A stretch of 61,739 nucleotides of DNA from an uncultured cyanobacterium (lineage in GTDB: Bacteria; Cyanobacteriota; Vampirovibrionia; Gastranaerophilales; Gastranaerophilaceae). The stretch is from NCBI GenBank assembly GCA_902495705.1, contig CABUXT010000009.1, forward strand, positions 1 to 61,739, written 5' to 3'. Shown in pieces: positions 42,545 to 50,631 of this stretch; position 1 is the first letter of the stretch, and each line of letters starts with the position of its first letter. The position numbers were made by a program, and so were the translations under genes. Under the pieces are notes generated by a model, which did no database searches, was not told the DNA's origin, and saw nothing but the letters and a program-made list of their open reading frames with translations.

Positions 42545-42784
42545 ATGAGGACGACTATGGGCGTTGATTTAGGGAAAAATTTATTGGCACTATTAGGCTC
42601 AACAGGCAGAACTCAAGCTGTTGCGGCTCATACAGTTGCTCGTACACAAGCTCCAAAAGTTGCATTTAAAACTGCAGGTTATACTTCAATTCCTTATGAA
42701 AGAGCACCGCAAGTTTTGGATACAGTTCCTACAGAAGGCTTGCTTGCAGGTTATTCTACCCCAAAACATGTTTGGGTAGCTTAG
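42545..42784 (+). CDS. Small protein, 79 residues, unknown
   Basis: MRTTMGVDLGKNLLALLGS.. then an Ala/Thr-rich segment and a C-terminal tail with Pro/Tyr. The ATG at 42545 follows AGGG; a second ATG at 42557 (MGVDLG..) follows GAGGA by 5 bases and may be the true start. No signal peptide or family is recognised. It overlaps the opposite gene at its 3' end by 4 bases. Confidence 0.6.
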   Translation: MRTTMGVDLGKNLLALLGSTGRTQAVAAHTVARTQAPKVAFKTAGYTSIPYERAPQVLDTVPTEGLLAGYSTPKHVWVA

Positions 42785-42981
42785 CCCATAAGGTCAAGTT
42801 TGCCTCCTTTTGAGGTGTTTGAAATATCAGGGTGAAACGGATTATTCCCTGATTTTTGCATTTGGTTAATAAAATCGAATGAACTTTTTTGTGCTGCTTG
42901 AGAATTTCTTGTCTCAAACAGCTTTACAGGCTGAACTGCATAAGTGTATTGTCTTTTGACTTCTTCAATTGCGTTAAACAT
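42781..42981 (-). CDS. Small protein, 66 residues, unknown
   Basis: MFNAIEEVKRQYTYAVQPVKLF, then a polar Asn/Ser/Gly-rich C-terminus ending KLDLMG. RBS is AGAGAG-like and weak. Convergent with and slightly overlapping the previous gene. Unknown family. Confidence 0.55.
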   Translation of the reverse strand: MFNAIEEVKRQYTYAVQPVKLFETRNSQAAQKSSFDFINQMQKSGNNPFHPDISNTSKGGKLDLMG

Positions 42982-43060
42982 AGTTAATCTCTCTCTAGTT
43001 TAATAAAGTTTTTGAAAATGTCAAAATTTCAAATTGCGAAAAAAATTGTTACAAACTTAA

Positions 43061-43576
43061 CTATTGGTCACTTTCGTGATGGTCGTTGTCTTTCATAAGT
43101 TTTGCAAAATCAGAAGGCTTGATGCTTTGTACAAAGTTTTTAAATTCTTGAGCCTCTTGTTCGTCTTTTGCACTGTCTGTAGAAACTGAACCGTTAGAAA
43201 GTACATTTGCGGTTACATAGATAGGCGCATCAATCCTTATTGCAACTGCGATAGCATCGGATGGACGAGAATCAATTTCAATGATTTTACCTTCATCGTT
43301 TTCTAAAAAGATTGTTGCGAAATAGGTTTCTTTTTCAACATCGTTAATTTCAACTTTGGAAACCTTGTAACCGACCTTGTCAATTATGCTGATAATCAAA
43401 TCATGAGTCATTGGGCGAGTTACGGATAGATTTTCTATCTTGCGGATGATAGAACTTGCTTCGGCAGAACCAATCCAAATTGGCAAAGCTCTTCTGTTTT
43501 CAGTGTCGTGAAGAACCACGATAGGGGAACCTGTTCTTGTATCAAGGGCAATGCCCATAACTTTCATTTCAATCAT
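43061..43576 (-). CDS. Bifunctional nuclease family (DUF151) protein
   Basis: A 171-residue protein of the PF02577 type. IALDTRTGSPIVVLHD, LPIWIGSAEASSI, RPMTHDLI and DSRPSDAIAVAIR are the family motifs. Relatives have reported DNase/RNase activity; the C-terminal UvrB/C-like motif is not obvious and the tail here is acidic. The gene diverges from tRNA-Ser. Confidence 0.9.
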   Translation of the reverse strand: MIEMKVMGIALDTRTGSPIVVLHDTENRRALPIWIGSAEASSIIRKIENLSVTRPMTHDLIISIIDKVGYKVSKVEINDVEKETYFATIFLENDEGKIIEIDSRPSDAIAVAIRIDAPIYVTANVLSNGSVSTDSAKDEQEAQEFKNFVQSIKPSDFAKLMKDNDHHESDQ

Positions 43577-43714
43577 AACTCACCTCTTAGTATTTGATAA
43601 TATTATACATTATAAAAAAAATTTTTAAACACTTTTCAAAAAAAGATGTTTGTGTTATAATAGATAACGTAATCAAATTGGCAGGAAAAAGCTCTTTGAT
43701 TGCGCCGCAGAAAA

Positions 43715-43803
43715 GGAAAAGTGGCCGAGTGGCTTAAGGCGGCACCCTGCTAAGGTGTTGTATGGGGTAACCTGTACCGAGGGTTCAAATCCCTCCTTTT
43801 CCG
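43715..43803 (+). tRNA. tRNA-Ser(GCT)
   Basis: An 89-base class II tRNA with acceptor stem GGAAAAG / CTTTTCC, D arm GGCCGAGTGGCTTAAGGC, anticodon loop CTGCTAA with GCT at 43749-43751, a long variable arm and TTCAAAT in the T loop. The 3' end is G then T, so CCA is not encoded and must be added by the CCA enzyme. Confidence 0.97.
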
Positions 43804-43843
43804 TTTTTTAGTTTATATAGCACATTGAGTGCAAATTATAATC

Positions 43844-43872
43844 AAAAAACGTCCACAAGATGGACGTTTTTT
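43844..43872 (+). terminator. Terminator after tRNA-Ser
   Basis: AAAAAACGTCCA-CAAGA-TGGACGTTTTTT, 12-bp stem with T6, about 40 bases past the tRNA. Confidence 0.9.
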
Positions 43873-43928
43873 ATATGTGAGTAATCCTAAAATTAAAATC
43901 TTTTTCAGTGGCAAAAATTTCTTGTACG

Positions 43929-44756
43929 CTATTTTATCTTTTTTACAACTTTTTTAAAATAATCACTATCCGAAACGGCTTTTTGTGTGCAAGTCATACC
44001 TACTTGATTTGGTTCATCCAAATTACAATCATTGTTTTCTCGATACGATGTGGTCGGGCCGCCGACAGGATATAGTGTTCCCTCTTGAGATTCAAATGCG
44101 AAAAAATCGTATCCAAGACGATTTGGTTTCTCAATCCCATTTATGTCAATCATTACGCGACAACCTCTCCAACCTTCGCGCGCAGGGCAATCGTCAAAAA
44201 ATATCAACGCTCCGCTTGGGAGCATGAGTTGCCCATCATTGAACGCGCCTTCGCTTAATGTTCCACTTTTGCTCAAATATTTGTAATCATCGGATTTTGA
44301 AGAATTGTCATAAAAATCATGGCATCCTGCAGGTGTTTTGGTTGCATTCCCTCCAACATTGTTGCTGCAACTTGTTACGTTAGTCATATATTTGGCTAAT
44401 GTTGTGTGGCGTGTGCTTCCTGCATAAGTTCTAAAATCAGTTGAAACATCATCTGCTTCCATCAAACGAATAGCCTGTTGAACCGCGGAATATGATTTTG
44501 TAAACTGAGTTTTTAATTTTTTAGCTTTCATTTCGGTCATCAAGTTTGGAATCGTAATCGCTGCAACCACTCCAATTATGCCAAGAGTAATTAAAACTTC
44601 TGCTAATGTAAAACCAAATAGAGCTTTGGTTTGTGTCATATTTGGATTTGTCATTTTTTTCATTTGAAAAATGTTAAAATTTGAAATTTTTGATAATTGT
44701 TTTGTTGGCTTTGAATTCGAATTGTTGGTATTTATATTTGATTTTAAATCTGGCAT
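43929..44756 (-). CDS. Type IV pseudopilin-like protein (module 3)
   Basis: A 275-residue protein with an unusually long leader of about 48 residues before FGFTLAEVLITLGIIGV. The globular part is clearly paralogous to the 24632 protein, with RLMEADDVST, FNDGQLMLPSGALIFFDD, IDINGIEKPNRLGYDFFAF and C-terminal CTQKAVSDSDYFKKVVKKIK. Cysteines are spaced for disulfides. Start at 44756 has AAGGAG 5-9 bases upstream. Paired with the divergent XRE gene. Confidence 0.9.
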   Translation of the reverse strand: MPDLKSNINTNNSNSKPTKQLSKISNFNIFQMKKMTNPNMTQTKALFGFTLAEVLITLGIIGVVAAITIPNLMTEMKAKKLKTQFTKSYSAVQQAIRLMEADDVSTDFRTYAGSTRHTTLAKYMTNVTSCSNNVGGNATKTPAGCHDFYDNSSKSDDYKYLSKSGTLSEGAFNDGQLMLPSGALIFFDDCPAREGWRGCRVMIDINGIEKPNRLGYDFFAFESQEGTLYPVGGPTTSYRENNDCNLDEPNQVGMTCTQKAVSDSDYFKKVVKKIK

Positions 44757-44790
44757 AAAGTTCTCCTTTTGGTACATAATACCATTAATT

Positions 44791-44842
44791 ACGTACAGGT
44801 AGTACGTATAATTTACAAAAATTTACGTATACACTGTACGTA
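44791..44842. promoter_or_regulatory. Two TACGTA-type operators of XRE module 3
   Basis: ACGTAC-N5-GTACGT (44791-44807) and TACGTA-N7-TACGTA (44824-44842), with a further GTACG at the start of the XRE gene. Self-complementary hexamers at regular distances fit repressor binding over both divergent promoters. Confidence 0.75.
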
Positions 44843-44843
44843 T

Positions 44844-45056
44844 ATGTACGAAGATTTTTATAAAAATTTAGGGATAAAAATAAAACAGCGTCGCAAAGCT
44901 TTGAACCTGACACAACAGGAATTTGCGGATAAACTTGGAATATCTTTGAATTTTATGGGAAAAATCGAAGTTGCATTTTCAAAACCTGCACTTGATACAC
45001 TAATCGAAATTGCTGAAAAACTCGAAACCTCCGTCAGCGACCTGACCAGATTCTAA
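44844..45056 (+). CDS. XRE-family repressor divergent from pseudopilin (module 3)
   Basis: A 70-residue single HTH_3 domain: YKNLGIKIKQRRKALNLTQQEFADKLGISLNFMGKIE (in parts), then TLIEIAEKLETSVSDLTRF. Start at 44844 was chosen because the longer frame from 44769 would translate through the operators. Third regulator of the same size beside a pseudopilin. Confidence 0.88.
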   Translation: MYEDFYKNLGIKIKQRRKALNLTQQEFADKLGISLNFMGKIEVAFSKPALDTLIEIAEKLETSVSDLTRF

Positions 45057-45225
45057 CATTTACGTGCTTGAACTAAGTGAAAGGTTGGGTTTTAGTTATT
45101 TATCATGAGAAATTACAAGCGGTTTTCTTTATATTGTAATAATTCACAAATTATATCCTTTTTTATTATGATGCCAAATTCCGGTGCAGTCTTTTATTTT
45201 AATAATCATGATTTTTAAATTTCCA

Positions 45226-45382
<157 letters not shown>

Positions 45383-45530
45383 GACTCTTTTAAAATTAGT
45401 ATCCTTGCTTGATATAATCAGTGTTATTGGTATTTATAAAATACTTAATTTTTGATAAAAATTATAGGGAAGACCTATAATTATTGTAGGTCTATTTATA
45501 GGTCTTTTAATCCCCAAATTTTTTTATTTT

Positions 45531-46835
45531 TTATGCTCCCCAATCGTCCTCTTGTGCAAAAGTTTTATGAGGTAACATTTCGTCTGGAATATCTTTTTCA
45601 TTACTATGAAAAATGTGTTTAAATTGTTTGTCTTGAAATTCTGCAAGTTCTTCCAAGTGATGTGGCAAAACATGAGTATAAGTATCTAAAGTTATTCCAA
45701 TACTGCTATGTCCTAGCCAAGCTGAAACTTTTTTAATATCTGCTTTATGTTCAAAGAAATTTGTTGCACAAGAATGTCTGAATGAATGTATTTTATGATG
45801 TTCAATACCAGCTTCTTCAAGTCTTTTATTAACAAAATCCCTAAATGTTGTATCACAAATGAAATAACCATCTTCTCTTGCAAAAACAAGGTCTAAATCT
45901 CTATGATATTTAGCACCAAAACGCATCTTATTTTCAGCTTGTATACTTTTTACTCTGCGTAAGATTTTATAAACTATATCTGATATTGGTATTGTACGAT
46001 TTGATGTTTTAGTTTTTGTAGAATCAATAATTTCTTTTTTGTATTTATATTTTGAGTTATTGTCATTATTCGGTACAGCTTGTAATTGTTGTGCAATTCT
46101 CATTTCTCGTTTTTCAAAATTAACTTTAGACCATTGTAAACCTAATGCTTCACCTAATCTTGTACCGACACAAAGAAAAAATACTATAAGCATATCCCAT
46201 TGCGTACCTTTTTCTATACAGTACTTGAAAAATTTATTATAATCTTCTTGTGTCAGTATTTCTGTTTCTTTTTTCGTACATTTTGGGGACTTCGCTTTTT
46301 TATTAGGATTTTCTTTTATAATTTCATTTTGATATGCACATTCAAGCATTCTATTTACAACAGCACGAATATTTTTAACTGTTTTAGGGTTAAGAGTTCC
46401 ACCTTTACCATTATTCTTTTTTAGACAATCATTATAAAATTTTGTAAGTCTTAGACCTGTAAGACTTTTTAATGGGCGATGTCCTAAACCTGGAATGATA
46501 TGTTTATCTAAAATACTTCTATCATCACTAATAGTTGTAATTTTAACATGACCAACGACAAAATTTTCAAACCAAGTATTTGCCCATTGTGCAACTGTAC
46601 AGTTTTCTGAAATTTCATCAGAACATCTACCCTCTAATTCTGCTTTCCATTTTTTGTATGCAATTAAACATTCTTCTTTGGTTTTTCTGGAAAAAGATTT
46701 TATTTTACTTTTACCAAATTCGTCATGATAAGTAACTTTATATTCAATGTATTTGCCGTCAGTACTTTTCGCAAAACAGCCCTCACCATTTTTGCGTTTA
46801 GGTCTTTTTATTTTTGGAGTCAAATCTTTAGCCAT
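45531..46835 (-). CDS. Tyrosine recombinase (integrase) of element 1
   Basis: A 434-residue phage-type integrase. It has an N-terminal arm-binding AP2-like segment (GKYIEYKVTYHDEFGKSKIKSF), SAM-like core-binding domain (about 70-170) and catalytic domain with the R in VGTRLGEALGLQW, HSFRHS, GHSS and the nucleophile in DTYTH. It should carry out integration in the tRNA-fMet anticodon region. Start at 46835 follows GAGGAG by 7 bases. It overlaps the serine recombinase gene by 8 bases, so both are on one transcript. Confidence 0.93.
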   Translation of the reverse strand: MAKDLTPKIKRPKRKNGEGCFAKSTDGKYIEYKVTYHDEFGKSKIKSFSRKTKEECLIAYKKWKAELEGRCSDEISENCTVAQWANTWFENFVVGHVKITTISDDRSILDKHIIPGLGHRPLKSLTGLRLTKFYNDCLKKNNGKGGTLNPKTVKNIRAVVNRMLECAYQNEIIKENPNKKAKSPKCTKKETEILTQEDYNKFFKYCIEKGTQWDMLIVFFLCVGTRLGEALGLQWSKVNFEKREMRIAQQLQAVPNNDNNSKYKYKKEIIDSTKTKTSNRTIPISDIVYKILRRVKSIQAENKMRFGAKYHRDLDLVFAREDGYFICDTTFRDFVNKRLEEAGIEHHKIHSFRHSCATNFFEHKADIKKVSAWLGHSSIGITLDTYTHVLPHHLEELAEFQDKQFKHIFHSNEKDIPDEMLPHKTFAQEDDWGA

Positions 46836-47400
46836 TAGCATTCTCCTCTCTTACAAATTTGTAGAATGCATATTCGCTAATATTTAACTCGCGTATAGCA
46901 ACATTTGATTTAATTTCACGATTAAGCCATTTCTTGTAAACTTCACTAAAATTTGCAGGCTTTTCAATTTGTTTTCTGCCTTTGTACTTGCCTAATTTTT
47001 TAGCAACGGCAATTCCATCTCGCTGTCTTTCTAATAGATTTGCACGTTCAAACTCATAAATTGCACCTAAAAATGTAATCATAAGTTTGCCAAAATTACT
47101 TGAAGTATCAATACTTTCTTTCAGACTAAAAAGTCCTACACCTTTGTTATTAAGATATTCTATAATATCTAACAAATCTTTCGTATTACGAGCAAGCCTT
47201 GATAAATCTTTGACATAAACAGTATCACCCTCTCTTACATACTCTAGCAGAGCTTGTAATTGTGGACGTTGTGTATTTTTACCGCTCACTTTTTCTTCAA
47301 AAACTTTGTCTAACTTAAAATCTTGCAATAAAGATTTTTGACTTTCTGTGTTTTGTTCAATTGTGCTAACCCTAATGTACCCGACTTTTTGCCCTATCAT
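46828..47400 (-). CDS. Serine recombinase (resolvase/invertase family)
   Basis: A 190-residue protein with the resolvase N-terminal domain: GYIRVSTIEQNTESQ (catalytic Ser in RVST), VYVKDLSRLARNTKDLL, and FGKLMITFLGAIYEFERANLLERQRDGI. A short C-terminal HTH (VAIRELNISEYAFYKFVRE) follows. Size fits Tn3/plasmid resolvases or Hin-type invertases. ATG at 47400 has AAGGAGG upstream. The frame stays open 116 codons further to 47748. Confidence 0.93.
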   Translation of the reverse strand: MIGQKVGYIRVSTIEQNTESQKSLLQDFKLDKVFEEKVSGKNTQRPQLQALLEYVREGDTVYVKDLSRLARNTKDLLDIIEYLNNKGVGLFSLKESIDTSSNFGKLMITFLGAIYEFERANLLERQRDGIAVAKKLGKYKGRKQIEKPANFSEVYKKWLNREIKSNVAIRELNISEYAFYKFVREENANG

Positions 47401-47748
47401 CGTTTCCTCCTTTTTATTTTTTTGTAGGATAACGATTGTTAGATGTAAAGACTTTATCGCGGAATTGAGTGAAAATGCAAAAATCAACTCTAAACAAAGG
47501 CTTTTTCTATACCATGAAAGCCTGCGAATAGGGTACACCCTATTACTTGATAAAACTTTATCAAGTTTGATTAAATTTGGATAAATAAGAATGTTTTTTA
47601 CTAGATAGTGATTCTCCTTTTTTACTTTGTTACTAACCGTTAAATTGTTTGGAAATTGTACTAGGTGCGTCAGCCTTGAGGTACAATAATTGTTTTTGTT
47701 AGCACTTTTACTAACTTTAAGATTTGAATAATACACAAGTATATTCAT
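47401..47748 (-). other. In-frame open extension before the serine recombinase with its own RBS
   Basis: The recombinase frame has no stop for 116 codons up to an ATG at 47748 that itself follows AAGGAG by 6-7 bases. The predicted peptide is basic and of low quality. It may be a leader ORF, an N-terminal extension or chance; the resolvase ATG at 47400 has the better family fit. The palindromes at 47527-47566 lie inside it. Confidence 0.45.
47527..47566. promoter_or_regulatory. Two abutting perfect palindromes, candidate res/crossover sites
   Basis: AATAGGGT-AC-ACCCTATT (47527-47544) directly joins ACTTGATAAA-AC-TTTATCAAGT (47545-47566). Both have a central AC dinucleotide. Serine recombinases cut with a 2-base stagger around a central dinucleotide and often act just upstream of their own gene; the sites begin 127 bases before the resolvase ATG. 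Confidence 0.6.
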
Positions 47749-47818
47749 GATAATCTCCTTTTATTATCTGTTACTTATGTATTTTTGACGCTTATATCAC
47801 CTCCTTAAAATTAAAGTA

Positions 47819-47872
47819 TCTCGTAGCCTAAATTATTTGTACCAATAGCGGAGGCTCACGCTGGAGACGAGA
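47819..47872 (-). other. Structured leader-like element upstream of recombinase transcript
   Basis: TCTCGT (47819-47824) pairs with ACGAGA (47867-47872), and AGCCT (47825-47829) with AGGCT (47852-47856), giving a long stem. AGCG / CGCT (47847-47850 with 47859-47862) would cross the latter, so two forms may compete. On the minus strand a strong AAGGAGG follows at about 47806, without a following start codon. It could be an attenuator or cis-RNA; no known class was recognised. Confidence 0.4.
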
Positions 47873-47968
47873 AATAAAGGTGATTCGTCATTACCTATTT
47901 AATTCTATACTACCATGCTACAGATTTTTTCTGAATTCGTTAATAAAACTTGAAGATTTGTAAACTTT

Positions 47969-48100
47969 TTATGTTTCTCTCACCAAACAATACATTTGAT
48001 TGTGCCTTAATTCTTCTTTTGGATAGTGCAATAATTTACTTTTGACAATATTCTCTACATAATCATCGGTAAAATAAGAAAAATTTTATTTGTTGCTCAT
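47969..48100 (-). pseudogene. Possible decayed ORF
   Basis: On the minus strand a frame reads MSNK, stop, then NFSYFTDDYVENIVKSKLL and HYPKEELRHNQMYCLVRET before TAA at 47969. The amino-acid quality after the internal stop looks like real protein. It has no family assignment and may be the end of a lost element gene. Around it, 47873-48281 is AT-rich and otherwise empty. Confidence 0.3.
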
Positions 48101-48281
48101 CAATCTCTCAGCTAATACTCTTAAAAAACTTTAGCCTTAATTGGGGTTGAACATAGTCATGATAATATTCTCGGTATACTCACTAATGATTTTATATGTA
48201 TTACTACTTTCTATACGATTATAAGAGTAATTTTTATAATAATCTTATTTTATTCTTTTCCTTCCGCCCCACCTAAAATTT

Positions 48282-48572
48282 TTAATAATATCTTTTTTGC
48301 CATTCCTTAATCATTTTTTCTGTTTTAAATCGTTCCGCTTTTTGTTCTGGGGTTTCGTCTTTATATTTGAGATAATCTTTTAAAAGTTTTATTCCCTCTA
48401 ATATAGCCATAATAATTAAACAAGCTAATAATATTATTACAAAATTTTCATAAATGAATTTTAGAGATAATACAAATATTATTGCAACAAAGCCTAAACC
48501 GATTAATTGAAAACAGCCTTGTCCTCCATCCCGAAGAAGATATAACAATGAGAATAAATTAGTAAATTTCAT
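48282..48572 (-). CDS. Small membrane protein of element 1
   Basis: A 96-residue protein with two adjacent transmembrane segments (LIGLGFVAIIFVLSLKFI and FVIILLACLIIMAILEGIKLL), then a charged tail (YKDETPEQKAERFKTEKMIKEW). RBS AAGGAAT. Element 2 also carries small membrane proteins next to its PDZ protein, so the two may work together. Function unknown. Confidence 0.75.
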   Translation of the reverse strand: MKFTNLFSLLYLLRDGGQGCFQLIGLGFVAIIFVLSLKFIYENFVIILLACLIIMAILEGIKLLKDYLKYKDETPEQKAERFKTEKMIKEWQKRYY

Positions 48573-48633
48573 AATATTCCTTTTTATTAGTTATTGCATA
48601 ACGAGAAATTAATACAAGATGTGTCTATGTTGT

Positions 48634-49515
48634 TTAGTAAATTCCATTTTTGAATTTTAGATAATTTTCATAATCTTCTTCAAAATCTTTATAACGAAAA
48701 TAATCTTCTTTTTCTTGTTCTGTCATATCTTTTGTCATATCAATATAACAACTTCCATTTTTCCAAACGCCAACTCCTCCAGTTGTAGGTGAACCACAAG
48801 GGTCTCCATTTTTAGGAGGTGCAGGATTTGCTAATTTAGCAAGCTGTAATTCTTTTCCACTTGTAATAATTGGACTAGGACTATTATGCCATAATGAATA
48901 TTCATTGTATTTCTTAAAAATGAGCTTATCAAAATTTATCCAAGTTTCTACTGGGATTTTTATATCAGTTCTAAAATCGGAATAATTATATTCATTAATG
49001 GCTTCAGAACAGCTTAATACTCTCAAATACTGAGATTTTTCTTTCCTATAAACAACATTACAACTTAAATTTTTATTTTGATAATTCATTTTTATATTAT
49101 ATTTATCACCATTTTTAAATACTCTTATGGGCAAATCTCTATCTATTTCATAACTTCTAGGAATATTAGAAATTTCTATTGGAATAAGTCTTGTCATTTT
49201 CTTACCCCAAAAGTTCTCATATTCTTCTTCTCTTAAAATCTTCACGTTAATATAGCTATCTTTTTTACCTCTAAATTTTGCCTGCACATCTTTTAAAGAT
49301 AAATTCTCAGTTGAAACTCCATCGATTTCGGTTATTATATCCCCTGGTCTCAAACCATTTAGCCCCATATTACTATGCGGTAATAATTTTTGAACAGATA
49401 TTTGATTATTTACATCTTGTAAAACAATACCTACACCTGCATTTGGGATATCGTTTGCATAAACGAGTAATGCTGTACATGAACAAATTAATAAACTAAT
49501 AAAAATCTTTTTCAT
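48634..49515 (-). CDS. Secreted PDZ-domain protein of element 1
   Basis: A 293-residue protein with signal peptide MKKIFISLLICSCTALLVYA. A PDZ domain follows at about 25-110: AGVGIVLQDVNNQISVQKLLPHSNMGLNGLRPGDIITEIDG (in parts), then VKILREEE. The rest is not recognised. It has no protease domain, so it would act as a substrate-binding or scaffold protein outside the membrane. Start at 49515 follows AAGGTG. A PDZ protein of similar design is in element 2 (60366). Confidence 0.82.
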   Translation of the reverse strand: MKKIFISLLICSCTALLVYANDIPNAGVGIVLQDVNNQISVQKLLPHSNMGLNGLRPGDIITEIDGVSTENLSLKDVQAKFRGKKDSYINVKILREEEYENFWGKKMTRLIPIEISNIPRSYEIDRDLPIRVFKNGDKYNIKMNYQNKNLSCNVVYRKEKSQYLRVLSCSEAINEYNYSDFRTDIKIPVETWINFDKLIFKKYNEYSLWHNSPSPIITSGKELQLAKLANPAPPKNGDPCGSPTTGGVGVWKNGSCYIDMTKDMTEQEKEDYFRYKDFEEDYENYLKFKNGIY

Positions 49516-49568
49516 AATATTTACACCTTTGCAATATTTGTAACATAACGAAAATAAGTACAAGATAC

Positions 49569-49820
49569 TTACTCTTTTTTGCTAATCCCTATAAAACGAT
49601 ATTTCCCAGTTTCAAGTGCTTGAAAATAAATAGAGCGATATTTCTTTCGTTCCACATCTTTATTTGAAATGTTTTCGCAATAATCCGAAGGAATATAACT
49701 TCCCCTAGGTCTGCCATATAGTACGTGCAACGTATCTTTAAACCACTTTGTAGTAAATACACAATTTAACGGCATTATTGATAACAATTTTTCAATTTCA
49801 ACTTCAATTTCTCGTACCAT
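49569..49820 (-). CDS. Small partner of the PD-(D/E)XK nuclease
   Basis: An 83-residue protein starting one base after the nuclease stop, with which it forms an operon. It has a helical start (EIEVEIEKLLSIMP), the segment YGRPRGSYIPSDYCENISNKD and an end FQALETGKYRFIGISKKE. The RPRG-SYIPSDYC-N.. pattern resembles small DNA-binding subdomains found near restriction enzymes, but I cannot name a family. Confidence 0.65.
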   Translation of the reverse strand: MVREIEVEIEKLLSIMPLNCVFTTKWFKDTLHVLYGRPRGSYIPSDYCENISNKDVERKKYRSIYFQALETGKYRFIGISKKE

Positions 49821-49821
49821 A

Positions 49822-50484
49822 TTATTTGACCTCCGTAACTAATACTTTGAATACCCCATTTGGTTTGTCAAAAATTTTAAAATCATGCCAGTTTATAAAA
49901 TAATTATTTTTTAAAGTTATAGGTAAATAGTTATTTTTATTGTGGTTAGATTTACATATATGCCAACATTTAACTCCTTTGCATACCGTTGAACCATTTT
50001 CTAATGAAAATTCAAAATCTGTCTGTTTAGGAGATAAAATCTTTTGCCATGTTTTGGCTTGATTTGTTATTGTAATCACATATCCTACTAAAAAATTCTT
50101 TTCAGTTTCTTTAAAATATTCTATACGTGATACATCTTTTAAATGCCCATACTTGCTTAAATCATTCGCACTTTGGTCTTTTAGTTTATAATTAATATTG
50201 TTGAAAAAATATTCAAATTTACTCGTTTTATACTTTAATTCAATCGGGATTAAGTACCCATTATTACAAACAAGAACTAAATCTATATTTCTATTTTTCC
50301 CTTGATAATTTTTTAATGGGTACTCTAAACAGATTGTATAAACATCTTTGTATAATTCTTTTATTTTCCAAGCTAGGTAAAATTGGAATTCTAATTCACT
50401 ATTAAACAAAGGATTAGTTTTTGATAGTTCTTCTATAACTCTATAAATATCAAATTTTGTATTTAATACGGTATTTAAACTCAT
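49822..50484 (-). CDS. PD-(D/E)XK nuclease-fold protein
   Basis: About 220 residues. The active-site pattern is visible: an upstream acidic helix (NSELEFQFYLAWKIKE), RNIDLVLVCNNGYLIPIELKYKT with D near 68 and E-x-K near 82-84, followed by a helix. The rest of the protein is not recognised. With its small partner and a divergent XRE regulator the layout resembles a controlled restriction or nuclease defence locus. No methyltransferase is present. ATG at 50484; a GTG at 50490 is also possible. Confidence 0.72.
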   Translation of the reverse strand: MSLNTVLNTKFDIYRVIEELSKTNPLFNSELEFQFYLAWKIKELYKDVYTICLEYPLKNYQGKNRNIDLVLVCNNGYLIPIELKYKTSKFEYFFNNINYKLKDQSANDLSKYGHLKDVSRIEYFKETEKNFLVGYVITITNQAKTWQKILSPKQTDFEFSLENGSTVCKGVKCWHICKSNHNKNNYLPITLKNNYFINWHDFKIFDKPNGVFKVLVTEVK

Positions 50485-50499
50485 TTTCACCTATGTTTA

Positions 50500-50577
50500 A
50501 GGTAAATAAAAAACAACAATTTACCTATCTTGTAATAAATTCTACCAATCAAGTAAATTAATGTCAATTATTTACCT
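50500..50577. promoter_or_regulatory. Two matching operators between nuclease operon and XRE gene
   Basis: AGGTAAAT-N11-ATTTACCT (50500-50526) and AAGTAAAT-N11-ATTTACCT (50551-50577): same half-sites, same 27-base span, 51 bases apart. This is strong evidence for a dimeric regulator binding both, most likely the XRE protein, acting on both divergent genes. Confidence 0.8.
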
Positions 50578-50631
50578 CATTTCGCATTCTGAATTGCAAA
50601 AATCCTTAATAAAATTGAAAGTGAGGTTTAT

